Counted from the first letter of the stretch, positions 1 through 6,838 are shown. The stretch is DNA of 8,793 bases from Acetobacteraceae bacterium (GCA_027340195.1 DAHWNE010000449.1:1-8793); one strand, 5' to 3'. Program-made: numbers and translations. The notes: generated by a model not told the origin, from the letters alone.

Positions 1-786
1 GAAGGTCGGGTCGTTGCCGATCGACAGCACGATATGGCCGTCGGCGGTGGGGAACACCTGGTAGGGCACGATGTTCGGGTGCTGGTTGCCCAGGCGCGGC
101 GGGTTCTCGCCGGTGGCCAGATAGTTCATGCCTTGGTTGGCCAACCACGCCACGTGGGTGTCCAGCATTCCGATATCGATCTGCTGCCCCTGGCCGGTGG
201 CCTCGCGGTGCCGCAGCGCGGCCAGGATGCCGATGCAGCCATAAAGCCCGGCGAACAGGTCGGCGACCGGCACGCCCACTTTTTGCGGCATCCCGTCGGG
301 CTCCCCGGTCAGGCTCATCACGCCGCCCATGGCCTGGATCAGGCTGTCATAGCCGGGGCGCGGCGCGTAGGGACCCGTCTGGCCGAAGCCGGTGATGGAA
401 CAATAGATCAGCCCCGGGTGTTTCGCGTGCAGCTCCGCATAGCCCAGCCCGTATTTGGCCAGCGCGCCGACCTTGAAATTCTCCACCAGAATGTCGCAGC
501 GCGCGATCAGCGCCCGCGCCAGCTCCTGGCCCTCCGGGGTCGCGATATCCAGCGTGACCGAATATTTGTTGCGGTTCACGCCCACGAAATAGGCGCTCTC
601 CCGGGTGCCGGGCATCAGCGGCGGGGCGAAGCCGCGGGTGTCGTCGCCGGTGCCGGGACGCTCGATCTTGATGACCTCGGCGCCGAGATCGGCCAGCATT
701 TGGGTGCAGGTGGGGCCGGCGAGAACGCGCGTGAGGTCGAACACGCGCAGGCCGCGGAGTGGGCCGGAGGGGGTGGTTTCGGGCAT
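1..786 (-). CDS. CaiB/BaiF family CoA-transferase (partial, C-terminus beyond window)
   Basis: Class III CoA-transferase, which moves coenzyme A between carboxylic acids through an enzyme-bound aspartyl thioester. The 262 N-terminal residues are visible; family members are usually about 390-410 residues, so about a third lies beyond the left edge. The start at 786 gives MPETTPSGPLRGLRVFDLTR, the typical family opening, and AAGG sits just upstream. Family signatures are present: VLAGPTCTQMLADLGAEVIKIERP (about residues 21-44), NRNKYSVTLD (71-80), VENFKVG (101-107), ITGFGQTGPY (131-140) and GYDSLIQAMGG (145-155). Asp176 in VPVADLFAG aligns with the catalytic Asp of formyl-CoA transferase. It lacks the GDS-type context that I recall for true formyl-CoA:oxalate CoA-transferase, so the substrate is unknown; succinyl-CoA-dependent dicarboxylate transfer is typical of relatives. 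It is transcribed away from the min genes and shares no operon with anything visible. Confidence 0.93.
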   Translation of the reverse strand, partial: MPETTPSGPLRGLRVFDLTRVLAGPTCTQMLADLGAEVIKIERPGTGDDTRGFAPPLMPGTRESAYFVGVNRNKYSVTLDIATPEGQELARALIARCDILVENFKVGALAKYGLGYAELHAKHPGLIYCSITGFGQTGPYAPRPGYDSLIQAMGGVMSLTGEPDGMPQKVGVPVADLFAGLYGCIGILAALRHREATGQGQQIDIGMLDTHVAWLANQGMNYLATGENPPRLGNQHPNIVPYQVFPTADGHIVLSIGNDPTF

Positions 787-942
787 GGCGGGGCCTTGGC
801 TGCGAGGGGACGGCAAAATGGCGGCAGGCGGCGGGACGGCGCAAGGGGGCGGCGTCGCGGCGTGTCGGACGTTGATCCATGTCATTGTGGCCCCAGCCCA
901 GGGACCTAACCTGCCGCCCCGAGGAGGGATCTGCCGGGCCGA
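787..942. other. Intergenic region between divergent CoA-transferase and PEP-synthase remnant
   Basis: A GC-rich gap with no convincing coding potential. Frames open here on both strands are side effects of high GC. Promoters for the leftward CoA-transferase would be expected here, but I see no good -35/-10 pair on either strand. The one recognisable element is a purine-rich GAGGAGGG run at 921-928 on the plus strand. It looks like the ribosome binding site of the gene whose remnant follows. Confidence 0.4.
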
Positions 943-1347
943 CCGAACGATCGCTGGTTCGCCACCATGGGAATCGGCAATCTGGGCAAGATCGGCGGCA
1001 AGACCGCTTCGCTCGGAGAACTCTACGGCGACATGGCGGGCGCGTGGGCGCGGGTGCCGAGCGGGTTCGCGCCCACCGCGACCGCCGACCGCCGGACGCT
1101 GACCCCTGCCGGAGCGTGGCCGCATCTCCATGCGCTGCCCGACAAGCGGGGCGTGACCCATCTGCCGGGCCTGGCGCGCGCCGCCGGCGCCGCCATGGTC
1201 GGCCGATTCAGCCGTTGCTTCCCGCCGCTCGATCAGTTGCTCGGGTTCATCGCTCCCGGGGACAACGTCCTTGCGACCCATCCGGTTGGGGGTAGCGCAA
1301 CTTTGTCAACAAAATCTTGTGTCGGCGCCCCCCCCGAATCGCGTTGA
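943..1347 (+). pseudogene. Remnant of a PEP synthase-like gene (N-terminal PEP/pyruvate-binding region only)
   Basis: The frame from about 943 reads NDRWFATMGIGNLGKIGG and on through KTASLGELYGDM, then VPSGFAPTATADRR. This matches the start of PEP synthases and related PPDK-type enzymes (a VGGKxASLGE motif, then a VPxGFAxTA motif). The next part, with GAWPHLHALPDKR, also resembles the spacer that follows in alphaproteobacterial members. Resemblance fades after about residue 80 of the ATG-initiated frame, and the frame stops at 1345-1347. Full-length enzymes are about 750-800 residues; at most about 130 remain, and neither the phosphohistidine nor the PEP-binding domain is present. A purine-rich ribosome-binding-like run (921-928) sits about 14 bases before position 943, where there is no start codon; the first in-frame ATG is at 967, falling inside the conserved region. 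I infer a decayed or truncated gene. A short expressed protein starting at 967 (126 residues) is the alternative. Confidence 0.55.
1302..1313. promoter_or_regulatory. 12-bp AT-rich palindrome upstream of minC (possible operator)
   Basis: TTTGTCAACAAA has perfect 5-base arms (TTTGT/ACAAA) around a two-base CA centre. It lies in the least GC-rich patch of the neighbourhood, about 70 bases before the minC start, where the min promoter would be expected. TTGTCA within it could serve as a -35 element, but the bases 17 downstream are a GC-rich run with a C8 tract, so no -10 is apparent. A transcription-factor site is plausible. I do not match it confidently to any known operator. Confidence 0.3.
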
Positions 1348-1380
1348 CCGCAGGCCGCGCCCCCGTTACCCCTTCCCGCC

Positions 1381-2106
1381 GTGTCCAGCACCGCCCCCAC
1401 GATGATGCTTCGAGTCCGCGGCCGGTCCTTCATGGCCCTGGTGCTTGCGCCCGAACCGCCGCTCCCGGCCTGGCTCGGCGCATTGGACGCACAGATCGCC
1501 CGCGCCCCTGGCTTCTTCGACGGCCGCCCGGTGCTGATCGATCTCGGCGCCCTGCCGCCCGAGCAACCCGACGTCGCCGGCCTGCTGCAATCCCTGGCCG
1601 ACCGGGGCATTCGCATCATCGGCACCGAGGGCGCGCATAAATCCTGGGCCGGCGTCTCCCGCTGGGGCGGCAGCCTCGGCCCGCCGCCGCCGCCCGGCGC
1701 CGCCCCGGCGCGTGGCGGTCGGCCGGTGGAAATCCCGGATGCCCCGAAGCCGGTTCCCGACGCCCCGCCCGCGGCGGCGCCGGCGCTGCTGATCGATCGC
1801 GCGGTCCGCTCCGGCCAGCAGATCGTCCACGAAGCGGGCGATGTCACCGTGCTGGGCGCGGTGGCCTGGGGGGCGGAGATCATCGCCGGCGGGTCCATCC
1901 ATGTCTATGGTGCGCTGCGCGGCCGGGCGATCGCGGGCCTCGGCGGCAACCGGGCCGCGCGCATCTTCTGCCGCCGGCTGGAAGCGGAGCTGCTGGCGAT
2001 CGACGGGGTCTATCGCACCGCCGAGGACCTCGATCCCGCGCTGGCCGGCCGCCCCGCGCAGGCCTGGCTCGAGGCGGAGTCGATGCTGCTCGGCCCGCTC
2101 GACTGA
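1381..2106 (+). CDS. minC: Septum site-determining protein MinC
   Basis: Division inhibitor that blocks FtsZ polymerisation and is brought to the membrane by MinD, so that the Z-ring forms only at mid-cell. It has 241 residues against 231 in E. coli. The N-terminal FtsZ-inhibiting domain is at about residues 8-95 ([13 protein letters not shown] near the start, then [10 protein letters not shown]). A Pro/Ala-rich linker follows (about 100-135). The C-terminal beta-helix domain that dimerises and binds MinD is at 137-240, with RSGQQI (143-148) and the Gly-rich [17 protein letters not shown] (170-186). The GTG at 1381 is the likely start because it gives the usual short lead before the first strand. 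ATGs at 1402 and 1405 are alternatives, and no start has a strong ribosome binding site. The next in-frame structure is a TGAATG junction, with minD starting 24 bases further on. It is the first gene of the min operon. Confidence 0.93.
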   Translation: MSSTAPTMMLRVRGRSFMALVLAPEPPLPAWLGALDAQIARAPGFFDGRPVLIDLGALPPEQPDVAGLLQSLADRGIRIIGTEGAHKSWAGVSRWGGSLGPPPPPGAAPARGGRPVEIPDAPKPVPDAPPAAAPALLIDRAVRSGQQIVHEAGDVTVLGAVAWGAEIIAGGSIHVYGALRGRAIAGLGGNRAARIFCRRLEAELLAIDGVYRTAEDLDPALAGRPAQAWLEAESMLLGPLD

Positions 2107-2115
2107 ATGACAGGG

Positions 2116-2121
2116 AAAGGA
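2116..2121 (+). promoter_or_regulatory. Ribosome binding site that sets the minD start
   Basis: AAAGGA lies about 9 bases before the ATG at 2131 and supports that codon as the true start of minD. The ATG at 2107, directly after the minC stop, would add eight residues (MTGKGNDA) not found in the family and has no ribosome binding site of its own. Confidence 0.6.
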
Positions 2122-2130
2122 AACGACGCG

Positions 2131-2952
2131 ATGGCACAGGTGGTGGTGGTCACCTCGGGCAAGGGAGGGGTCGGCAAGACCACCTCCACCGCGGCCCTCG
2201 GCGCCGCGCTCGCCCAGGGCGGGGAGAATGTGGTGGTGGTCGATTTCGACGTCGGCCTGCGCAACCTCGACCTGGTGATGGGCGCCGAACGGCGGGTGGT
2301 GTTCGACCTGGTCAACGTGGTGCAGGGCGACGCCAAGCTGGCGCAGGCGCTGATCCGCGACAAGCGGCTCGAGAACCTGTCCCTGTTGCCGGCCTCGCAG
2401 ACCCGCGACAAGGACGCGCTCACCTCGGAAGGGGTGGAGCGGATCATCGGCGAGCTGCGCGAGAAATTCGACTGGATCCTGTGCGACAGCCCGGCCGGGA
2501 TCGAGCGCGGAGCCACCTTGGCGATGCGTCACGCCGATCAGGCGGTGGTGGTGACCAACGCGGAAGTCTCCTCGGTGCGGGACTCCGACCGCATCATCGG
2601 CCTGCTCGATTCCAAGACCGAGAAGGCCGAGAAGGGCGGGCGGATCGACAAGCACCTGCTGCTCACCCGCTACGACGCCGCCCGCGCCAGCCGCGGCGAG
2701 ATGCTGAAAGTGGAAGACGTGCTGGAGATCCTGTCGATCCCGCTGCTGGGGATCATCCCGGAAAGCCAGGACGTGCTGCGCGCCTCCAACCTTGGCGCGC
2801 CGGTGACGCTGGCCAGCCCGGGCTCGGTGCCGGCACGCGCCTATGCCGACGCCGCGCGTCGTCTCAAGGGCGAACAGATCCAGCTGGTGATGCCGGCGCC
2901 CGAGTCGCGCGGTTTCCTGGGCAAGCTGTTCGGACGGAGGGCGGTGGCGTGA
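2131..2952 (+). CDS. minD: Septum site-determining ATPase MinD
   Basis: ParA/MinD-family ATPase that dimerises with ATP on the inner membrane, recruits MinC, and is released by MinE-stimulated hydrolysis. It has 273 residues (E. coli 270). The deviant Walker A motif GKGGVGKTT begins at residue 10, with signature Lys11 and Lys16 at the same positions as in E. coli. Asp40 in [18 protein letters not shown] is the conserved switch residue, and [10 protein letters not shown] supplies the Walker B region. The C-terminus, [13 protein letters not shown] (about 261-273), is the amphipathic membrane-targeting helix, with hydrophobic and basic faces as in E. coli. The start at 2131 is chosen over 2107 because of the ribosome binding site and the family N-terminus. 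The stop overlaps the minE start (GTGA). No key residue is missing, so it should be active. Confidence 0.97.
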   Translation: MAQVVVVTSGKGGVGKTTSTAALGAALAQGGENVVVVDFDVGLRNLDLVMGAERRVVFDLVNVVQGDAKLAQALIRDKRLENLSLLPASQTRDKDALTSEGVERIIGELREKFDWILCDSPAGIERGATLAMRHADQAVVVTNAEVSSVRDSDRIIGLLDSKTEKAEKGGRIDKHLLLTRYDAARASRGEMLKVEDVLEILSIPLLGIIPESQDVLRASNLGAPVTLASPGSVPARAYADAARRLKGEQIQLVMPAPESRGFLGKLFGRRAVA

Positions 2953-3242
2953 ACCTGCTGACGCTGTTTCGCCGGCGCCCCTCCGCGCCCGTCGCGCGGG
3001 AACGGCTGCAGGTGCTGCTGGCGCATGAGCGCGTGGTGGTCGGCGGCTCCGACCTGATCGCGGTGCTGCAGGAGGAGATCCTGGCCGTCATCGCCAAGCA
3101 TGTCGCGCTGGACCGCGACAAGGTGCAGATCAAGCTCGATCGCGGCGACCCGGTCTCCACCCTCGAGATCGACGTGGAAGTGCCAAGCCTTCCAAGCCTG
3201 CCGCGCCGGCGCGACGGCGGATTGGCCGCCGCCCGCCCATGA
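2949..3242 (+). CDS. minE: Cell division topological specificity factor MinE
   Basis: Stimulates MinD ATP hydrolysis and, with MinD, produces the pole-to-pole oscillation that confines MinC inhibition to the poles. It has 97 residues (E. coli 88). The N-terminal membrane-targeting stretch [10 protein letters not shown] is followed by the MinD-contact segment [13 protein letters not shown] (16-28), the equivalent of the E. coli anti-MinCD helix. The dimerisation domain follows: [24 protein letters not shown] (42-65), then [10 protein letters not shown] (70-79). The GTG start at 2949 overlaps the minD stop by 4 bases, and GGAGG at 2936-2940 is well placed for it. The tail after residue 80 ([18 protein letters not shown]) is longer than usual and contains a tandem 9-base duplication. 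The stop overlaps the next gene's ATG (ATGA), so translation of the two is probably coupled. Confidence 0.96.
   Translation: MNLLTLFRRRPSAPVARERLQVLLAHERVVVGGSDLIAVLQEEILAVIAKHVALDRDKVQIKLDRGDPVSTLEIDVEVPSLPSLPRRRDGGLAAARP
3183..3200 (+). repeat. Tandem 9-bp duplication in the 3' end of minE
   Basis: CCAAGCCTT is followed directly by CCAAGCCTG. In frame they encode a repeated Pro-Ser-Leu unit in the MinE tail, after the conserved dimerisation domain. The reading frame is preserved. It looks like a small in-frame slippage duplication of no clear functional consequence. Confidence 0.7.
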
Positions 3243-3673
3243 CGCGACCGCCGCCCGGAACCCGCGCCGGATACCGCTGGTTCCACGACATCACCACCCG
3301 CTGGATGGACAACGACGTCTTCCGGCACGTGAACAACGTGAACTACTTCTCGTTCTTCGACACCGCGGTGACCTATTTCGAGATGTCGCGCGGGGTGGTC
3401 GATCTGCTGGACGGGGCGGTGCATTGCGTGGTCGCGGAAGTCGCCTGCCGCTATCACAGCTCGGTGGCCTGGCCGGACCGGGTCACGGTGGGGGTGCGGG
3501 TGGCGCGGCTGGGCGGCAGTTCGGTGCGCTACGAGCTCGGCGTGTTCCGCAATGACGAGGACGTGGCCGCCGCCGAAGGGCATTTCGTGCATGTGTTCGT
3601 GACCCGCGGGGACCAGCGGCCGACGCCGATCCCGCCGGCGTCACGGGAGATTCTGCAAGCCATCGCGGTCTGA
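3239..3673 (+). CDS. Hotdog-fold acyl-CoA thioesterase (4HBT / YbgC-FadM-like)
   Basis: Small cytoplasmic thioesterase expected to hydrolyse acyl-CoA to free acid and CoA. It has 144 residues, the usual length for single-hotdog 4-hydroxybenzoyl-CoA thioesterase relatives. The signature [20 protein letters not shown] spans about residues 21-40. Asp26 aligns with the catalytic Asp17 of the Pseudomonas 4-hydroxybenzoyl-CoA thioesterase, and HVNN (30-33) is typical of the FadM-like branch. [21 protein letters not shown] (from about residue 68) is the usual central strand region. The ATG overlaps the minE stop by 4 bases and has no ribosome binding site of its own, so expression should depend on minE translation. 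A role in cell division is not implied by the fold; housekeeping acyl-CoA clearance is the conservative reading. Substrate chain length cannot be told. Confidence 0.9.
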   Translation: MTRPPPGTRAGYRWFHDITTRWMDNDVFRHVNNVNYFSFFDTAVTYFEMSRGVVDLLDGAVHCVVAEVACRYHSSVAWPDRVTVGVRVARLGGSSVRYELGVFRNDEDVAAAEGHFVHVFVTRGDQRPTPIPPASREILQAIAV

Positions 3674-3696
3674 GCCGCGTCACGGAGGGAACCGAC

Positions 3697-4479
3697 ATGG
3701 ATCTGGGCATCAGGGGCCGCAAGGCCATCGTTTGCGCGGCGAGCAAGGGGCTCGGGCGCGCTTGCGCGTTCTCGCTGGCGCGGGAAGGGGTGGATCTGGT
3801 CATCACCGCCCGCGGCGCCGAGGCGCTGGAGGCGACGGCAGCCGAGATCCGCGCCGCCACCGGAGTGAAAGTGACGGCGGTCACCGGCGACATCGCCACC
3901 GAGGCCGGCCGCGCCGCGGCCCTGGCCGCCTGCCCGGAACCCGACATCCTGGTGAACAACGCCGGCGGTCCGCCGCCCGGGGATTTCCGCGACTGGGGGC
4001 GTGACGACTGGATCAAGGCGGTGGACGCCAACATGCTGGCCCCGATCTTCCTCATCAAGGCGGTGGTGGACGGCATGATCGGCCGCAAATTCGGCCGGAT
4101 CGTGAACATCACCTCCGCCTCGGTGAAATCGCCGATCCCGCAGCTGGGCATGAGCAACGGCGCCCGCGCCGGGCTCACCGGCTTCGTGGCTGGCCTCGCC
4201 CGCCAGGTGGCGAAGCACAACGTGACCATCAACAACCTGCTGCCCGGCCCGTTCCTGACCGACCGGCTGCGCAGCGGCGCGGCCTTCGCGGCGCAGAAAT
4301 CCGGCCGTCCGGTGGACGAGGTGCTGGCCGAGCGCGGCAAGGAGAACCCCACCGGCCGCGTCGGCGATCCCGCCGAGTTCGGCGAGGCCTGCGCATTCCT
4401 CTGCGCCGCGACCTCGGGCTACATCGTCGGCCATAACCTGCTGCTGGACGGTGGGGCGTTCAATTCGTCGATCGCGTAG
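3697..4479 (+). CDS. SDR family oxidoreductase with altered catalytic motif (SxxxR for YxxxK)
   Basis: Short-chain dehydrogenase/reductase fold, 260 residues. The cofactor loop AASKGLGRA (about 14-22) stands in for TGxxxGIG. NNAG is at 87-90, the conserved Asn region at ANMLAP (111-116), and ITSAS (138-142) supplies the active-site Ser. LLPGPFLTDR (181-190) and the C-terminal GHNLLLDGGAF are family-typical. Where the family has YxxxK, this protein reads SNGAR (Ser153, Arg157), judged from the following AGLTGF, which aligns with AGL(I/V)GF in ordinary members. I recall that a branch of proteins annotated as 3-oxoacyl-ACP reductases shares this SNxxR form, so it is probably a subfamily trait rather than decay. 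The activity is therefore uncertain. GGAGG (3684-3688) lies 8 bases before the ATG. It sits 23 bases after the thioesterase, probably in the same transcript. Confidence 0.9.
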   Translation: MDLGIRGRKAIVCAASKGLGRACAFSLAREGVDLVITARGAEALEATAAEIRAATGVKVTAVTGDIATEAGRAAALAACPEPDILVNNAGGPPPGDFRDWGRDDWIKAVDANMLAPIFLIKAVVDGMIGRKFGRIVNITSASVKSPIPQLGMSNGARAGLTGFVAGLARQVAKHNVTINNLLPGPFLTDRLRSGAAFAAQKSGRPVDEVLAERGKENPTGRVGDPAEFGEACAFLCAATSGYIVGHNLLLDGGAFNSSIA

Positions 4480-4502
4480 CCGCGGACCGCGGGCCGGTGT
4501 AG

Positions 4503-4952
4503 ATGTCAGGGATCATGGCCGGTCCGAACCAGGATTTTGCCCTCTGGACCCGCGCGCAGGCCGCGGCACTGCGTGCCCGGGCGCGCGCGGGGACCAATCT
4601 GGCGATCGACTGGGAGCACGTCGCCGAGGAGATCCACGATTTGGGCTGATCGGAACGCCGCCAGCTCGCCAGCCGGATCGGCACCATTCTGGAGCATCTG
4701 CTGAAACTGATCGCCTCTCCGGCCGAACTGCGGCGCGGGGGCTGGGAGGCCACGGTGCTGCGCGAGCGCGCCCAGGTGGCCGACCTGCTGGCCGAGAGCC
4801 CCAGCCTGCGTCAGGAGGTTCCCGCGATCATCGCTCGCCGGCTGCCGCTGGCGCGGCGTATCGTGGCGCGCGAACTCGCTGCGTATGGCGAGGTGCCGGC
4901 CGATCCGCCCGAGCTCGATGAGGCCCGGGTGCTGGGCGAGTGGCTACCCTGA
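4503..4952 (+). pseudogene. DUF29 family gene interrupted by an in-frame TGA
   Basis: One frame encodes a recognisable DUF29 protein of about 145 residues. It has DFALWTRAQAAALRARA near the start, IDWEHVAEEIHDLG, then SERRQLASRIGTILEHLLKL, a Trp-containing middle, ESPSLRQEVP and a C-terminal GEWLP. DUF29 members usually read AEEIEdlGrSErR across the point where this gene has a TGA (4647-4649). A CGA (Arg) to TGA change would explain it. The codons before and after remain in the same frame with no further stop until 4950-4952. The start could be the ATG at 4503 or that at 4515; the second fits the family better. As written, the product would be a 44-48 residue stub. A recent nonsense mutation, a sequencing error or stop-codon readthrough are all possible. 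DUF29 function is unknown. It follows the SDR by 23 bases and overlaps the convergent hydrolase gene by 9 bases. Confidence 0.8.
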
Positions 4953-5966
4953 CGCCAGCCCATCGAGAAACCGCCGCAGCGCCGGCGCCCATTTCGCCGC
5001 GTCCAGCCCCGAGGCCAGATGGCCGAATTCGCTCTCCAGCGGCACGTATTCCGCGCGCACGCCCGCCGCCGCCAGCGCCCCCATCACCTCCGGCGCCAGG
5101 CCGGGCGGGAACAGCGTATCGGTCGAGGACAGCACATACATCACCCGCGCCCGGATGGCGCTGAGCCGGGAGGCGACGTCGTAGCGCCCCATTGCCTTGC
5201 GCAGGATCACCAGCGAATTCGCATCGAATTGTTCGGCCCAGGCGCGGGCGATGCGGCCCAGTTCGGCCTCCCGCTGGGCCGGGTCGGGGAAGCGCTCCGC
5301 CAGCGAGGCCTCCAGCCCGTAGCCGCGCAGCGTCTCGATCCGGAGCGCGGTCAGGGTCTCGGTGACCCCGCCGCGATCGTAATAATCGCCGCCGTTCCAG
5401 TTGGGGTCGGCCGCCAGCCGCGCCAGCAGCGGCTCCACCCGCGCCACCGGCGAGCGCAACGCCGTCACCACCGGCACGATGCCGCGCATCGCGGTGGGGA
5501 AATCCACCGCCCATTGGAACGCCTGGAACCCGCCGTAGGACGGGCCGACCACCGCGACCAGGTGCCGCACCCCCAGCGCGTCCAGCAACTGCTTCTGGGC
5601 GGCGACGATGTCGCTCACGGTGAGCTCGGGGAAGCGCGATCCGTAGGGGCGGCCGGTCGCCGGATCGATGCTGGCCGCGTTGGTGGAGCCGAACGAGGAC
5701 CCCAGCATGTTCGACGCCACCACGAAGAAGCGGTCGGTGTCGATGGCGCGGCCCGGTCCGACCAGCGCCGCCCAGGAGCCTTCGGAGGCGCTCTCCCCGC
5801 CCTCGATCATGCGCGGGCCGGAGGTGTAGCCATGGGTGACCAGGATCGCGTTCGCCCCGTCGGCGGCCAGCCGGCCGCGGGTGAGATAGGCGATCCGCGC
5901 CTCCGCCAGCACGCCGCCGAGGCGGAGGGGGAAATCGCGGATGGTATGGAACTGCATCGGCAGCAT
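4944..5966 (-). CDS. MetX-like alpha/beta-hydrolase-fold protein (homoserine O-acetyltransferase family)
   Basis: Alpha/beta hydrolase fold of 340 residues, somewhat shorter than typical homoserine O-acetyltransferases (about 370-380). Family-typical blocks are present: AILVTHGYTSG (40-50), SNMLGSSFGSTNAASIDPATG (85-105), RPYGSRFPELTVSDIVAAQ (106-124) and the nucleophile elbow GPSYGG (141-146, Ser143), where MetX usually has GGSMGG. Asp283 (STDTLFPP) and His316 (EFGHLASG) complete the likely triad. The altered elbow, and a last gene position among a CoA ligase, a reductase and a transporter, argue that it is a MetX paralogue acting on another acyl substrate rather than the methionine enzyme. 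ATG 5966 is chosen because AGGGG lies just upstream and the previous gene stops 8 bases before; ATG 5957 is an alternative. The stop overlaps the convergent DUF29 frame by 9 bases. Confidence 0.88.
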   Translation of the reverse strand: MLPMQFHTIRDFPLRLGGVLAEARIAYLTRGRLAADGANAILVTHGYTSGPRMIEGGESASEGSWAALVGPGRAIDTDRFFVVASNMLGSSFGSTNAASIDPATGRPYGSRFPELTVSDIVAAQKQLLDALGVRHLVAVVGPSYGGFQAFQWAVDFPTAMRGIVPVVTALRSPVARVEPLLARLAADPNWNGGDYYDRGGVTETLTALRIETLRGYGLEASLAERFPDPAQREAELGRIARAWAEQFDANSLVILRKAMGRYDVASRLSAIRARVMYVLSSTDTLFPPGLAPEVMGALAAAGVRAEYVPLESEFGHLASGLDAAKWAPALRRFLDGLASG

Positions 5967-5974
5967 GTCGGCCC

Positions 5975-6838
5975 CTATCGCACCAGCTGGAACGCCACCA
6001 GCGCGGCCACCATGATCGCCGCCCCCACCGCCTGCAAGCCACTGATGGTTTCGCCCAGCACGGCGATGCTGAGGATGGTGGAGACCACCGGTTCGAGATT
6101 CATCACCAGGGCGGTGCGAAAGGCGCCGATCCGCGCGGTGGAGGCGAACAACCCCAGGGTGGACACCGTGCTCGCCACCGCCACCCCCAGGAACGCCGCC
6201 CAGCCGATCGGATGACGCGGCAGCTGCCAGGTATCGGTGGCAGCCGCCACCGCCAGCAGCACCAGGGTGGAGGCGATCAGCGAGTACCAGCTGGTCAGCC
6301 GCGGGTCCGCCCCCATCAGCCGGGCACGGGTCACCAGCAGCATCACCACGCGACACAGCGCCGCGCCGAACGCGACCGCGATGCCGAGCGGGGCCAGCCC
6401 AGCCGGGGCCGCGCCGATCATCAGCGCCAGCCCGGCAAAGGCCACCAGCGCCGCCGCCGCGCCGGCCGCGCCCAGCCGCTCGATCCCGAGCGCCGCGCCG
6501 ACGATGCCGGTCAGCAACGGATAGACGAAGTAGCTCAGGATCGCGATCGGCACCGGCACCAGCTGGATCGCCTTCAGCACGCCATAGATGTTGGCGGCGT
6601 AGAGCACGCCGAGGCCGACCGAGACCATCAGCTGGCGCCGGTCATGGGCGCGCGGCGGCAGCCCCACGCGCAGCCAGCCGGCCAGCATCGCCAGCCCCAG
6701 CAGCCCGCGCACCGCGCTCACGGTGAGCGGCGCCGCCCCGTCGCCGAACACGATCTTGCCCAGCACATCGGAGCAGCCGAACGAGACCGCCGCCGTGATG
6801 CCGGGGCCGAGGTCGGCGATCCCCGGCCGCTCGGTCAC
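5975..6838 (-). CDS. EamA/DMT family transporter (10 transmembrane segments)
   Basis: Inner-membrane protein of the drug/metabolite transporter superfamily, which usually exports small metabolites or amino acids. It has 287 residues, the family's normal length. The sequence is a series of hydrophobic segments consistent with two five-helix EamA repeats. The first repeat starts with ITAAVSFGCSDVLGKIVFGD (14-33) and includes GVLYAANIYGVLKAIQLVPVPIA. The second includes LGVAVASTVSTLGLFASTARIG and MNLEPVVSTILSIAVLGETI, the classic conserved EP-containing end of EamA domains. The GTG start at 6838 overlaps the preceding gene's stop by 4 bases (GTGA), typical of translational coupling; there is no strong ribosome binding site. 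The substrate is unknown. Its operon partners suggest an organic acid or derivative, which is inference only. Confidence 0.9.
   Translation of the reverse strand: MTERPGIADLGPGITAAVSFGCSDVLGKIVFGDGAAPLTVSAVRGLLGLAMLAGWLRVGLPPRAHDRRQLMVSVGLGVLYAANIYGVLKAIQLVPVPIAILSYFVYPLLTGIVGAALGIERLGAAGAAAALVAFAGLALMIGAAPAGLAPLGIAVAFGAALCRVVMLLVTRARLMGADPRLTSWYSLIASTLVLLAVAAATDTWQLPRHPIGWAAFLGVAVASTVSTLGLFASTARIGAFRTALVMNLEPVVSTILSIAVLGETISGLQAVGAAIMVAALVAFQLVR

Noticed and set aside
2107..2130. ATG directly after the minC stop as the minD start
   Set aside because: It would add eight non-family residues and lacks a ribosome binding site, whereas the ATG at 2131 has one and gives the standard MinD N-terminus.
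2139..2250. Repeated GTGGTGGTGGTC units as a possible repeat element
   Set aside because: They encode the valine-rich beta strands of MinD (VVVV before the Walker A and before Asp40) and are explained by the protein.
1366..2655. Minus-strand open frame (429 codons) opposite minC and minD
   Set aside because: It lies entirely over conserved min genes on the other strand, and its composition is that of an antisense frame.
3483..4434. Two overlapping minus-strand frames opposite the thioesterase and SDR
   Set aside because: Both are antisense to genes with definite family signatures and contain no motif of their own.
4480..4492. CCGCG-GAC-CGCGG hairpin just after the SDR stop
   Set aside because: The stem is only 5 bp and no T-run follows, so it is not a convincing intrinsic terminator; such inverted pairs are common in sequence this GC-rich.
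4755..4952. Separate small gene of 65 codons starting at GTG 4755
   Set aside because: It is the C-terminal part of the interrupted DUF29 frame and has no ribosome binding site; an independent gene is not supported.
5019..6215. Long plus-strand open frame (398 codons) opposite the MetX-like gene
   Set aside because: It is antisense to a gene with clear family motifs, rich in Arg/His/Gln/Ala, and has no recognisable domain. Such frames arise from high GC at third codon positions.
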